Below, in pieces: positions 10,637 to 22,647 of a stretch of DNA of 64,000 bases. A program made the position numbers and the translations under genes. The first letter of the stretch is position 1. Every line of letters begins with the position of its first letter. A model generated the notes under the pieces. The model did no database searches and had not been told where the DNA came from. It saw only the letters and a list, made by a program, of their open reading frames with translations. Source of the DNA: Diplolepis rosae (Eukaryota; Arthropoda; Insecta; Hymenoptera; Diplolepididae); NCBI GenBank assembly GCA_030998225.1, contig JAPYXD010000170.1:992001-1056000 (forward strand), read 5' to 3'.

Positions 10637-11812
10637 TACTTTTGTGTTTTTGAAAATAATTTTTTGAAAAAATGAAAAATTCCAATCCTGGTTTTTGATA
10701 GTGCTCATAAATCTCTATAAATTATCCTAATAACATTTTTTGATTAAATCAAAATTAGAAATGTTACAGCATATTCAAATTCGAAAAAAGTCAATATCAA
10801 AATTCCATTTTCCAGTTAAATTATACGAGATACGAAAAAACGTTATGATACAATATTATTGAATACATAAAGACCTACAAATTTGAATTATAACATTTTT
10901 TCATAAGATGCATATTTTTCTTTTTAATTAAAAAAAAAAACTATTGAAAATCCAAAATTCAATTTTTTAACAATAATATGTGAAATACGAAAAAAACGTA
11001 AGAATACAAAGTTGTTCGTTTCAAAAAGATCTACAAATTTTGTCTGACACAGTTTCTGATAAAAGATATATTTTTCGTTTCAATTCCAAAAAATACGATA
11101 AAAATGAAAAAATTCCATTTTTTAGACAAAATATGTGAGATGCAAAAAAAAACATTTAGATAGAAAATTGTTTGCCTAAATGAGGTCTACAAATTCTGAT
11201 AAAGAAATTTCGGGACAGGATGAATATTTTATGTTTTGATTTTTAATATTGAAAAAATTCGATTTTTTTCACCAAAATATGTGAGATACGAAATAAGCGT
11301 TGTTCTGCAAAATCGTTTCCTTAAATAAAGTCTACGATTGTTTTTCCTTTTTGAGATATTTGGAAGAAAATAAATTATTTTAATCATGTAATTTATTAAA
11401 AAGTTACTGAAATGTATACACAAAATCGAGCGCGAAGCGCGAGTGTCATGATGAGAATGTTTTCCTTAAGGCCGATAGAGCCTTAAGTAAATTGAATTTC
11501 CTGTTTCACTTAAATTCAAAAAGAAATTCAGTGACTTTGAGAAAATGTGTAATTCACATCATCTGTAATATTATTATAAAATTGGTTTGAGCTTCAGTAT
11601 CAAAATATAAGAAATAAACTTAAATGTATGCGAAGAGCACAAGACCGAGCGCGAAGCGCGAGGTCCAGAAAAAACGGAGCGCGCAGCGCGACGATCGAGT
11701 ATTACGGAGCGCGAAGCGCGACGTTCGAATCGCGCGCCCTAGGCGCGCTCAAACTTGCGAGCGAAGCGAGCTGCGTGCGATGAGAATGTGCCCGCGAAGC
11801 GGGCAGATTTTT
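10637..11812 (+). repeat. GCGAAGC-hairpin repeat family, copy A
   Basis: About 1.2 kb that aligns along its whole length with 40,823-41,947. The body is AT-rich with a weak internal period of about 150 bp: GAGATACGAAAAAACG-like blocks at 10,827, 10,982, 11,137 and 11,283. The end is strikingly different, a run of GC-rich short inverted repeats (11,427-11,803) with GCGAAGC cores. There is no coding capacity. Inverted fragments of the family lie at 14,100-14,460 and 17,748-18,055. It is presumably a non-autonomous transposon; the class is unknown to me. Confidence 0.85.
11427..11806. repeat. Cluster of GCGAAGC-type mini-hairpins
   Basis: GCGCGAAGCGCG at 11,427-11,442, 11,647-11,662 and 11,707-11,721; the variant GCGCGCAGCGCG at 11,677-11,692; CGCGCGCCCTAGGCGCGC at 11,731-11,749; GCGAGCGAAGCGAGC at 11,756-11,771; CCCGCGAAGCGGG at 11,791-11,803. 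Most have a GAA triloop closed by C-G, the d(GCGAAGC) motif known from biophysics as an unusually stable DNA mini-hairpin. The open frame 11,624-11,902 is a by-product. Confidence 0.85.
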
Positions 11813-12435
11813 TCTTTTTTATCGGTGTATAAAAGTACCGAGGCGATTGCAGCAACGAGAATTGTAAAAGTATTCATAGTACTGTCATCTTTATCAATTT
11901 GATAGCCCAAATTTGATAATTCACAGTAATATATGAACGTCCGTCCTTGAAATATTCAAGTTATGAAAATTTTATGTTATATCTTCATTATAAGGGCTCG
12001 TTATTGTAGAATTTCGTGAAAAATTGTCACATTTGTAAAATAAAATACTTTTGATTGAACTTTACCTACTTTTATTGATTTCTACAATTGTTGATGATTT
12101 TTTTTCATTTACTGTTGTAACTTTATATTTTATTCTCTTTTATACAAAATTAATTGCTATAAGTGATTAAGGTAATTTATTAGTAATAAGACATAATTTT
12201 CTATTCTCTTTTTCTATACAATTTTAATCACTACGTGTAAGTTATGTAGATTATTAGTATAAACATATAAACGGGGCATCCCACGGGAGAAAGAAATATG
12301 AAAAGCCTTTTTCTATCTCGAACTTTTAATTTAATATTATATTAAATTGCAAAGTCCCTTTACATTAAATTCTCGTAGTGAAGACATGGAAATTTATACT
12401 GAGAGGGAGGTTGCCCTAGTCTAAGTATTTCTCCA
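11813..12435. other. Stretch without a recognised gene
   Basis: AT-rich sequence with no coding, repeat or regulatory signal that I can support. Confidence 0.4.
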
Positions 12436-12439
12436 GGTA

Positions 12440-12865
12440 ATCAGCTTGGAGGCCCTAGTAACAATCTACAAATAAAGAGATTAACTAGCTCGTTACAGGC
12501 GAGATATTGCCCTAGTCTTCCTTATCGTATGTAGCTAATAATAATTTCTCCTATTTTACGAAAAAATCTTAATTACTACAAAATAAATGTATAACATAAA
12601 ATCGACTAGTTCCCCGGAAAGTATTCTAACAGTCTAAAAATAAAAAGATCAACTAGCTCGTTACAGGCAAGATATTGCCCTAGTCTTCCTTATCGTATGT
12701 AGCTAATAATAATTTCTCCTATTTTACCAAATATTCTTAATTACTACAAAATAAATGCATAACATAAAATCAACTAGTTCCCCAGAGGGTATTCTAACAG
12801 TCTACAAATGAAAGAAATCAACTAACTCGCTACAGGCGAGATATGGCTTTAGTCTTCCTTTGGCA
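12440..12865. repeat. 168-bp tandem repeat, ~2.5 units
   Basis: ACTAGCTCGTTACAGGC and its variants occur at 12,484, 12,652 and 12,821, spacings of 168 and 169 bp. Also shared are CCCTAGTCTTCCTTATCGTA, AATAATTTCTCCTATTTTAC and GTATTCTAACAGTCTA. The first two units are highly similar. The third departs after about 40 bases. Confidence 0.9.
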
Positions 12866-14099
12866 CTTTAAGAGACGCTGCAAGCATGGGTTTCTGGTGT
12901 TTCTGATTGATGAACGTAAAAATTCATCAATGCAGCTAACACTCAAGAGACTTTGTGATCCTGAGTGCCGGACTCGGAGTCAGAGGAGAATGTCACTTTA
13001 AAATTTTAAAATGGCACATTCAGTATAAAGGTGGAATATCTCATAGTTCTGACCATTTTCAGAACAAATTAAATTAATAATACTAAATACTATCACGAAT
13101 ACTAAAATTGAATTTTTGTTATTTTTTAAAGATAAATTTATTATTTTTCAAAACATCTCAGAATAAATCTGAATGCAGTAATAAACAACTTTCAGTTTTT
13201 TTTTATTTCTTAACATACTCAAATAATATTGAGTAAAACTACATGTATAGATATTATAATAATTTATGTTTCTGTAATGCCTTGCTTGCAAATTCAATGT
13301 TAAATGGATTGTCCGTGAAGCTGATATAAAAAATCGTTTCTTGAAAAATACACGCCTTCGTCCACTCGTGAAAATCACCATAAACGTCTCGAATTTCTTA
13401 ACTAGGTATAGGACAATTGTCTTCTTCAAGGAGGAAAAGAACCTCTCAGGATTGCTTATATAAAAAAAAAAATTGTCGGTCAGCAAAGCCACATGTCTTG
13501 AGTCAGTTTTCAAAACAGTTCAGATCATTCTGTGAGAGACTCCGGTAACAAAGTATTCACGTAAAGTTTTCAAAAATGTAAACCTTGTTCGCGTTATGCA
13601 ATTGATAACCAATTTGACATCCTTCTTTAATAATAAAATTTTATAAAAAAATTCCGATCGGTTCGTGTGAAATTTTTTTATGTTTTTTCATTTATCCGGT
13701 TTTTTATTCACAGTGACCTCTAAATATTTTTTCAATTCGTGATGCTGCATACTGGACTACTTCATTTTGAATTGCTAGCTTTGAGATAAGTTTTTGAATT
13801 CTATGATAATCCTTAATTTCATTATCTCCTATATTCTAATGTTTTACAGAAATTTTGAATTAATCCTTGAATTTATGGCACTGAAGAGGGCCCCCATATG
13901 TGGCTGAAACGTTTGCCTTGCTTTCTTTTGAGTATTTTTATATCTAATAGTGACCATTTTAATCGAAGAAAATAAAAAGAATCTGACCCTATGTCAAAAT
14001 AATGAGAAATGAAGAAAAAATTCTATGAATTTTGGGTCAATATAATAGCAGACATGTTATCAAACATGTCACTTTAAAATTTGTCAATAGTGTTTCTTA
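12866..14099. other. 1.2 kb without a recognised gene
   Basis: The largest open frame (13,148-13,513, minus) has no recognisable domain. A small inverted repeat, TGATGAACGTAAAAATTCATCA, lies at about 12,907-12,929. Confidence 0.4.
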
Positions 14100-14460
14100 T
14101 AATCAAAACATAAAATATACATCCTGTCAAGAAATATCTTGATGAGAATTTGTAGACCTCATTTGGGCAAATAATTTTCCATATAAACGTTTTTTTTGTA
14201 TCTCACATATTTTGTCGAAGAAATTGAATTTTTGAATTCTATTCGTATTTTTTCGAATTGCAACGAAAAATATATGTTTTATCAGAAACTGTGTAAAGCA
14301 AAAATTGTAGATCTTCTTGAAACGAACAATTTTGCATTCTTACGTTTTTTTCGTATTTCACATATTATTGTCAAAAAAATTGAGTTTTGGATTTTCAATA
14401 GTACTTTTTTAAATTAAAAAGAAAAATATACATCTTATGAAAAAATGTTTCAATTCACAT
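14100..14460 (-). repeat. GCGAAGC repeat family, inverted fragment
   Basis: The complement aligns with about 10,880-11,243 of copy A. Shared landmarks include CCTCATTTGGGCAAATAATT, the CGTTTTTTTTGTATCTCACA block and TATATGTTTTATCAGAAACT. The fragment keeps the 150-bp internal period but lacks the GC-rich hairpin end. Confidence 0.8.
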
Positions 14461-14764
14461 TTGGGGCAAAATTTGTCAAGTGTACCCACCTAAAAACTTT
14501 TTGTCTCCGATTCCCTTGAAAGTCCGCGAAATTATTGTCCTAGTGAACCTCTTTTAATTCCCCTAAGAGAACGTCTCTAGTACGACGGGTTGTCAGTATA
14601 CAGGGGCTCGAATTTTCAACCTTTTACCGCGCACGCTGATACTCAATTAACCATAACTTCTACAAAAGTTATCCAAATTAATTTTTTTATGAAGGTCTTG
14701 AAAACGTTTTTTCATCAACTTTACGCAGAAAGTAATGGTTTTAGATAAAAAAAATTATTTGAAC

Positions 14765-15055
14765 TTTATTTTATAATTTTAAACATATTTTTGAGCTTTT
14801 CTCCAAGTGCGGCTGCTAATTTTTTTTTCCAAAATTATGTTTGAAGAAAGCTTGACTTTTTCCCATTAAAATGAGCCATGGTCGAAAATGGGGCAAAAGA
14901 AATTAGTGTATATATATATCTCCACCAATTTGTGGTCGAAAGTGGGGCTCATTTTAAAGGGGAAAAGTCAAGCTTTTTTTAAACATAATTTTGGAAAAAA
15001 AAGTAGCGGCCGCACTTGGACAAAAACTCAAAAATATGTTTGAAATTAAATAAAT
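14765..15055. mobile_element. Palindromic MITE, ~105-bp arms
   Basis: The left arm (14,765-14,880) and right arm (14,948-15,055) are near-perfect complements. Examples are AAAATTATGTTTGAAGAAAG against CTTTTTTTAAACATAATTTT, and TTTTTGAG at the outer part. The loop is about 70 bp with a TATATATATA core. No gene is present. Confidence 0.9.
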
Positions 15056-16000
15056 ATTATATAAATATTAGCTAAATTCGTTTATTATTATGTGGGGTCT
15101 TCTACTCTCGGACTGAGAGTGTATTCTACACGCCTACGCTTATCACCTTTAATTTTGAAAGAAAAAGGAGAAAGGTGCCTTGAATAAGTTTTAAATCAAG
15201 CTGTTATATAAATAAAAAGATAATTTTATTTTTATGGAAAGAAAACCCATGTGAACATTTTTATGCCAAGAATAATAGAGAGGTGAATTGGAATGATACA
15301 AGTTGTACTTTACCGTATCCTAGATTCTATTCCTAGGTTCTTAATTCTGCCGGATCTCTGGAAAGCAGGAGCAAGGAAGAGAGTGCGTTCCTGTTGCTGA
15401 AGTTCTCAGTTATCCGGGCCAAACTTGATTTTATGTATTCGTGGTTTCTAAAAGAAACCACTCTTGTCCCTTGCGTGATGCACACACAATCAAACACTGT
15501 TTCCACTTTTCTTTTAGGTTTAATAAGAGAATATAACGGTTGGCTTTTAACCAGAAAAGGGCTGAGTGCTTTTAAACTCGCTCTTTTCACCGCTAAAATT
15601 TCCCTATTAAATCTAATTCAAATATTTTATGAAAATTATCACTACCGTTTTGAGATTCGGTAGAATTAATTTTCTGCGATTTCTCGCTGCTTTGTGCCGT
15701 TTTATTTTGGTGAAGAAAAACCGCGAAAAACTGGAATTGGACTGTAGATAGTCCGCCGAAGATTTTCATTGATACACGTTCGATGCAATTGCCAAGAGTC
15801 TATCACTAGACAGTCGTTTACGAGTTATCCTCAACTAGTAAAATAGGTATACCGACCGTTCACGATCAACGAATTGGACCTTTTAAATGGCCCACCGAAG
15901 ATGGAATTAATTTTGTTGCTTCTATTTGGATGAAGACTTTTGTATTATTAACGTCCGCCCAAACACGGTCCACAATTTGAAGCCCTGAACTAGGTATTTT
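15056..16000. other. Stretch without a recognised gene
   Basis: The two overlapping frames at 15,333-15,663 lack a recognisable domain. No element ends were found. Confidence 0.35.
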
Positions 16001-16019
16001 ACGAAGCTTAATCAACTAG

Positions 16020-16680
16020 CCAGGTGATAGGACGCGATGGTTCCGAACCGCGGATGGGCAAAGTAGAGAAAAGTATATTTCCTACTGTCCGAGTAGTTCC
16101 GGTTGGTACCGTCAGGGGGTTCCAACTCCGGCGAAATCATGCTAGAGTTTCTTCTCCCCGCTTCTCTCTACCTCTCTCGCTCGCCCCTCACAGCGAGCCC
16201 ATATTGCTCCAAGTTTCTCCTCTCCGGCGCGAGAAAGTGGGGGAAAGTAGGGACCGGCAGCGAGGTATATCAACTTTTAACTTTGACCTTAAATGCTAAT
16301 ACTAAAGTAACATTAAAATTTAAAATGCATCGAAATCATTAATTTTCGGGTGCCGGCTCCGATATTCTCGCTCAGTGAACGACACTTTCGCTTGCTCCAA
16401 TATACTCTATCTTGCTTTATGTACATATCCAAGCTCGGCGTGTACGCACTCTCTTTTCAACGTATTCCTTTCGGTATTTTGCTCCCACCACTCGGATATG
16501 CGCAAATATACGCGGGAGTGGAATTGAGTGGAATAAGGTGCAGTGCGGTCGTGGGACGGTGCAGTACAGTGGTGAGACGATGGAGTAAGGCGGAGTAGCT
16601 AGTTCATCGGGAGGACGCCACTAAAAATTTCATGTTACATGGAGTCTTATAAGAATTGGAACCCCCTGGTACCGGGTTCC
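16020..16680. other. GC-rich island with inverted edges
   Basis: This block is visibly richer in GC than its surroundings, with CT-rich runs such as CTCTCTACCTCTCTCGCTCG. Near its edges, GGTACCGTCAGGGGGTTCCA (about 16,107-16,126) is answered by the inverted TTGGAACCCCCTGGTACC (about 16,657-16,674), so it could be a ~570-bp TIR element. A promoter or CpG-island-like region is the other possibility. The open frames at 16,024-16,598 show no domain. Confidence 0.4.
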
Positions 16681-17747
16681 TCGAATAACTGCAAATTTAG
16701 CTTGGCTTAGATTTAGCTCGTAAGTTCATCGCGAGGTGAACATGGTAGGGTTTTTGATGACTAAGGAATCTATGATTGGACAAGGAAGTAATGCTAGGGA
16801 GGTTTTGGGAGTGTAGGTGGACTTTGCACCGTGCTAATTCAGTTATTGCACCATTTGCTGATTTTTAGGTGTAAAATATTTCTCCCCTATTTCCACACTT
16901 ATCGTGAGAAAGGAAATGCGCTCATCGATTTTTAGTATTTGATGCATTGTCATCAAACTGTAGAAACGATTTTAGTTTCTAATATATTTCATACTAAATT
17001 GAAATATATTTAATTAGTCTAGGCTTATAAAAATTATATGAATTAAAAAGCCTTAACATAATTATTTAAATGTTAAGATGAGTCTTTAGGTTTTAATTGC
17101 AAAAAGCACGTGGCCTTTCTTGTGGGGGATCAGCTGGCTAAAAAATCTAAGCAAGGATAGGCGCACGAGAAGGAAGTGTGAAAATGGAATGTATGCTAGC
17201 CTCGCGATGTACAACAGAGCACATCAAAAAGTCTCCAAAAGAGACGGGTATATGGGGCATTTGCATGGGCGAACGAAGAGAGGAATTGACAAACGGCAGA
17301 AAGCTATGATGATATATAGTGCATGAGTGTACGCACGCTGGATATCTCTCCGTCTTCCTCTCTCTTACGCTCTCTCTTTTTATCTCTTCTTTCTTCTACT
17401 TTCCAGTAAAGATATCTATAATGGTACATTAATATGTATACATACATTAATACACATATTAATATAATGCATAATATAATGCTATATGGACGTGATATAC
17501 AACATTAGTAATATAATAGCAATGATATTAATAGTGGTATTAATATTATTAACATAACATATTAGGAATTTCGTTCCCGAACCAACCATCTGCTAAAAGT
17601 TTCTTGACCCGAGCAACGATAAGCTGCATCAGCGACCTTGTCAAGGTGCTCGGTTACGGGCGCTTCAAGTGGCGTGCGAATTTACGTGGAAATGTTATAT
17701 TATATTTTTGGAAAAATTTGGCCGCCTTGACACGCTCGTAACAATAT
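16681..17747. other. 1 kb without a recognised gene
   Basis: No support for a gene. A pyrimidine-rich run lies at 17,345-17,405, then AT-rich simple sequence at 17,425-17,560. Confidence 0.4.
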
Positions 17748-18055
17748 CTCGTATAATTTAACTGGAAAATGGAATTTTGTTATTGACTTTTTTCAAGTTT
17801 TAACGTGCTGTAACATAATTAATTTTGGTTTAATCGAAAAATGTTATTGAGATAATTTGTAGAGATTTATGAGCACTATCAAAAACCAGTATTAGAATTT
17901 TTGATTTTTTCATAAACACAAAAAATTGTATAGTTTCCTCAATTTTGGTTGGATATGGTTGGTTAACGAACTCGTCCTTACTTTTTCGGCTCCGATGAAG
18001 TGTGCCCAAGCTCAATTCAATCTGATAATTCTATCGAGAGTTATCGAGTATACGA
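17748..18055 (-). repeat. GCGAAGC repeat family, inverted 5' fragment
   Basis: The complement aligns with 40,695-41,010 of copy B. Shared landmarks include AACTCTCGATAGAATTATCA-like sequence, TCGGAGCCGAAAAAGTAAGG and TTTTTGATAGTGCTCATAAA. It represents the 5' module of the family and lacks the TCTG microsatellite and the hairpin end. Confidence 0.8.
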
Positions 18056-19794
18056 CCTACTACCCTCAAAGACTTTTTTCTACAAACTTTAATATTACTA
18101 TACTGATAGTTACATAAAAAATGGTATTGTGGGATACGCCTGCAACACTGTTAATTTGTTTAAAAGTAATAGAACTTTATAATATTTTCGGTATAAATTT
18201 TCAATATTCTGATTCTTGAGAAAAGAAAACTTAAATGTACTCAGTTGAAATAATTACTGTTTCATATAGAAAAGTTGAGAACTCTGAAGTTATATCATAA
18301 CGAAAGTTGTGAATATTACAAACATTAAATACAATATTTAGTATTGCTCCCACACGGAGAAAAATAGTTGAAGTAATTTTACTCAACTCCCGATCAAATT
18401 TGGGACATAAGGACAAGTTAGAAGTTATTTAGTGTCATTATATTTATTTGTGATATATTAAATGTTCAAAAATGATTCAAAGTTGAGTAAAATTCAGAAG
18501 CGTAGGGTGAAGTATGAAAGCGTGCATTAAAATTTTTTAAATATATATATATTATTACTCGTATAATTATAAAAAACCAAACTTTTATTAAATCACAAAA
18601 ATAGTAGAGCTTTCCGTTCATTCTACTCTACACTTCAATCAAGAGTTGATTAAACCGTGAATCGCAAGACTTATTCCACCAGCTATATCTATTCACGCAG
18701 GAACGAATGAAAGTAATCTGCGCCTTGGGCACACATAAAATATTTTTAATTTGAAAAACCTGTTGAATTTTCAGCATACTGATGTTCCAAGTTATTATAC
18801 TCAATAATCAAAATCAATTAAAAACATACAAAATACAATTACAGTTTATTTTAGTACTCTCTAAATCCGAAATACTGGATTACACTTATAAACTAGTGAT
18901 TTTAAAAATTCATCGTACTGCAGTCGTGTTTGATTGTGTTTTGTTTGTTCGTTTCACATAATCTAGTTATATAAATTCTGTAAGTTTAATAAACTCGTAA
19001 TACAAAAATTGTTTCTAATTAATTTATGATTACTACTTTCTTTTTCACTCAAGGTTTTAAAATTAAATTCATTTCATGAAAATTTAAACAACAAAAGTCT
19101 TGATAAGTGTATTACATAAAATTTGAAAAATCTACACAAGATTTAGATTGCACATAAAATTAGGGACAATAATAATTTGGAAATCGCAATTGTAAAATCC
19201 ACACTTTAAAAATATACAACACAGAAAATAAAAAAACCTTCTTTTAAATATTTTTACACAAGATGCTTTTTGATAATAATGCAATTTTTTAATGTACATT
19301 TCAAACTTTATTTTTATTAAACTAAATACGTAGTTATAATAAAAATGTATACTAAATATTAATTAATAATTATATTATATATATCAACAATCATAATTAT
19401 AATAATTAATTAATTATATTAATTTTAAAAAATATTTTATGAATAATTTATGAAAAAAGTTGATTTATTTTTACTTGAGTAAGGCTCAAAAACTTTATTA
19501 ACGGCACTTGCTCTCACAAGCTCTGAATAACTCTTGCAGTCACTATATAAGAAAGTTCCAAGTTTTATGTCTCAGAATTATAAGCGAGCGTGTGCGTGAT
19601 TCGACGAAAGCGTATGGTACTATATATAAGTTAGTTATTAGGTTTATATATGTGAGGTTATATGTTTAAGTGTATTTGTGATTAAAAATATGATTGGCTG
19701 CGACTGAATGTATTTGTATGCTGTTTATGTATGTATGTATCGGATGACTAATGGCAGGCTCGAGGTAAGAATTTTTTTTTATTTAAGAAAACCA

Positions 19795-22647
19795 TAGGGG
19801 TAATCTGTACAGTATTATGTTCTTAGGTTATATTTGATCATCCTTATTCTGTAACCTGCAATGAAAATAAACTTCTGTAATTAAATATGCCCAAAGTTAA
19901 GAAAAAAACTAAGTATACAAAAGGTTATTCCGAAAAACATATACAAGATGCTATAATTGCAATTAATAATGGAATGGCACAACGTCAAGCATCCAAGCAG
20001 TACGGAATACCTAGCTCCACCTTACAGTTTAGAATGAGCTCTGCATTTGCAAAAACAACACCTGGTCCACCTCCTGTTATAGGCATTGAAAAAGAAAAAG
20101 AACTAGTAGAATAGATTTTTGATTGTCATCAAAAAGGGTTTCCTCGAAGAAAAGAAAACATACAAGCAGGCATAAAATCTTTCTTAGATCAAAGTAATGT
20201 GAAAACTCCTTTCAAAGACAATTGTCCAGGAGACGGGTGGTATAAAAATTTCCTAAGGAGACACCCATCTCTGTCAGAAAGATTTGCAGAAGGAGTAACG
20301 GCAGCTAGCTCTTGTGTCAGTGAGAGTGATATACGTAATTGGTTCAAGCAATTCAAAGAGTATTTAAGTAAAGAAAATTATTTAGATATCTGAAATGATC
20401 AATCTCGTATTTTTAACAGTGATGAAACATATTTTCAAGTTTGTCCAAAGCTAAAATATGTGCTGGCTCCTCGAGGAGCACGTAATGTGTATGAAGTTGA
20501 CAAAGGAGCTTCTAAGTTAAATCTAACAGTATTGTTTACTTTTAGTGCAAAAGGTGTTACAACTCCGCCAACTATGGTTTTTCCTTACAAAAGATTAGCA
20601 TCTGCAGTTGGCCAATCAGTTCCAGAGGGCTGGGGTATCGGAGTGACTCCCAGTGGTTACATGTGTGGAGAACTATTCAGTGACTATTTACAAAACATTT
20701 TTCATCCTTATCTCTTAAAAGAGAAAATACCACTGCCTGTTATACTTTTTGTAGATGGTCATAGTAGCCATATTTCTTTAGAACTGAGCAATCTGTGTTC
20801 GGAGTTACAAATTATTTTGATTTGTTTATACCCTAACTCTACTAGACTGTTATAACCAGCTGATGTTGCTGCATTCAAACCGCTAAAAAATATGTGGAAA
20901 AAAAGTGTGCTTGATTGGAGGAAAAGGAATCCTACAGAAAACATGACTTTGGATAAAATGGGTCCGCTTTTGAAAACTGCTGTAGACAGTTTTTCACCTG
21001 ATGGTAAAGCCATACAGAATGGTTTCAAAGCTTGTGGCTTGTATCCATGGAATCCAGATGCTGTTAATTATTCAAAATGCCTTGGTACATCTATGAAAAG
21101 TGTTAGTAACGATTACGGTACATCCGTTCAAATGGTCAACGTCCATAATAACAGTCCATAATAACATCGTTTATTACTTATGAAACATTTACTGAATTGG
21201 TAGGACCTACAGTAATGAACAATTTATATTCTTTTCAACCTGGTATTGAACAAGATAAAAATTCTCAAGAATTTTTCATTCTTTTCAAGTTGTGGCAAGA
21301 GTTTCAAAAAAATAATGTAAATGATATAAGCAGTGAACAATCAAGCTCACTCACACAAACAGTGGAAAGCAGTGAAGCAGGCGATGGAGATTTAAATTTT
21401 CAAACCAGTCTAGTACATTGTTCTAATCTGGAAGTATTAGGAAATGTAGAGAATATTGATATTCAACAGTGTGTAATTATTGATGATTCGAACATCGATG
21501 TGATATTAGCCAATAACTCCAATATTATTGATCTCATTGAGACTGATGATAGAATTAATTATCTAGATACTAATAAAGGTAATGCAACTGAACTGACTTA
21601 TATAGAAGAAACAAGGCCAATTAACTTAGATAATATTCCTATGAATAGTGAGTCAAGTACCACTGAGAATAATTTAAGTACTATGAATAATAATATAAGT
21701 TCTATGGATAATAATTCAAGTGTCATTCGTAGTCCCATAAATCAAGATACACACACTTTGAATAATAATACTTTAACTTTTGAAGATCAAAACCTAATAT
21801 GTAATAGAGATGTATCAAATGATGAGTATAAGACTACTACAAATACTGAAACTTTCTGTGATAAGAATGAAACATTAGGTGCTGTACTTGATTTATCTCT
21901 TACTTATAAAAAAGACCTCCAATACTTATGCGTAAAGGGAAAAAGTTTACTGAAAAAACTTCGTATGCTTTATCTTCAAATGAATGGAAAGCACATGAAA
22001 TGAAAAAAATTGAAAAACAAAAACAAGAACTTAAAAATAAAGAGCTTAAGAAAACTTCTGCAGCTGAGAAGAAAAAAGTGTCTGAAAGAGAAAAAGCTTT
22101 GAAAAAGCAAATAGCTTTACAGAAAAAAAAAGAAAAACAAGAGTTTTTTGAAACATTAAAGAACATGAAACAAGAAAAGAGTGATACAAATACAAAAAAT
22201 ACCAAAGTAAACAAAAACAATGCTAGAAAAAAAGTAAAAAAAACTGATCAAAATGCAGCAGACAAATCTAGAGTTTTAAATGATATCGGTAATCTTGTTG
22301 CCAATGACTGAGACAATACAAAAGTAATATTAATAATATTTAATTGTAATATTTAATTTCACAAAAACCTGCTACTTAAATGGATAGGCCAATCACTGTC
22401 CAGTGCTATGCCAATGACTATATTGACATGGCCAATAATTGCGCTTTCTCACTTTGAGTAAAATTTTCATTAATATCTCGATAATACTTAATTCTAATTG
22501 TTTTCTCTTATTTCATTGAGGTAAATAATACTTTTTAGAAACTAAAGATGTCCATTTCGTATTTGAATTATTTTTAATGAATTATTTATGCTCAAACTTC
22601 GATGGAGTATATGCTTACGTGGCCAATAACCGTACAGATTACCCCTA
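19795..22647 (+). mobile_element. Pogo/Tigger-like transposon nested in the TIR element
   Basis: GGGGTAATCTGTAC at 19,797-19,810 and its complement at 22,632-22,645 form short TIRs, each flanked by TA (19,795-19,796 and 22,646-22,647). That fits the TA target preference of pogo. Subterminal copies of GGCCAATNA occur near 22,386, 22,430 and 22,621 and could be transposase binding sites. The element is 2.85 kb and carries one broken transposase gene in the plus direction. Confidence 0.75.
19887..22314 (+). pseudogene. Pogo-like transposase, three nonsense codons
   Basis: From ATG 19,887 to about 21,161 a single frame is kept. It has an N-terminal helix-turn-helix (psq type, ending in SKQYGIPSSTLQFRM), a CENP-B-like second DNA-binding region (WYKNFLRRHPSLSER), then a DDD catalytic core: NSDE, VDGHSSH and the Asp of PADVAAFKPLK, 35 residues after the second. 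The frame is cut by TAG (20,112), TGA (20,391) and TAA (20,853). By family pattern the first two probably replace Trp and the third Gln. Past 21,161 there is a 13-bp tandem duplication (GTCCATAATAACA) and the reading moves to another frame (to 22,003). It moves again near 21,910 to a Lys/Glu-rich coiled-coil tail ending at 22,311. Known role of the family: transposition; some relatives became host genes. This copy is dead. Confidence 0.88.

Noticed and set aside
11624..11902. 92-codon Arg-rich ORF
   Set aside because: It is a translation of the GC-rich hairpin cluster; no domain, and the homologous region at 41.8 kb has no matching ORF.
12440..12865. CRISPR array
   Set aside because: The units are a simple 168-bp tandem satellite in a eukaryotic context, with no repeat-spacer alternation.
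16024..16598. Overlapping ORFs in the GC-rich island
   Set aside because: Open frames expected from higher GC; no domain and Arg/Ser/Leu-biased composition.
19887..21161. Programmed stop-codon readthrough in the pogo gene
   Set aside because: Three different stop codons with no shared context, plus later frameshifts, fit ordinary decay better.
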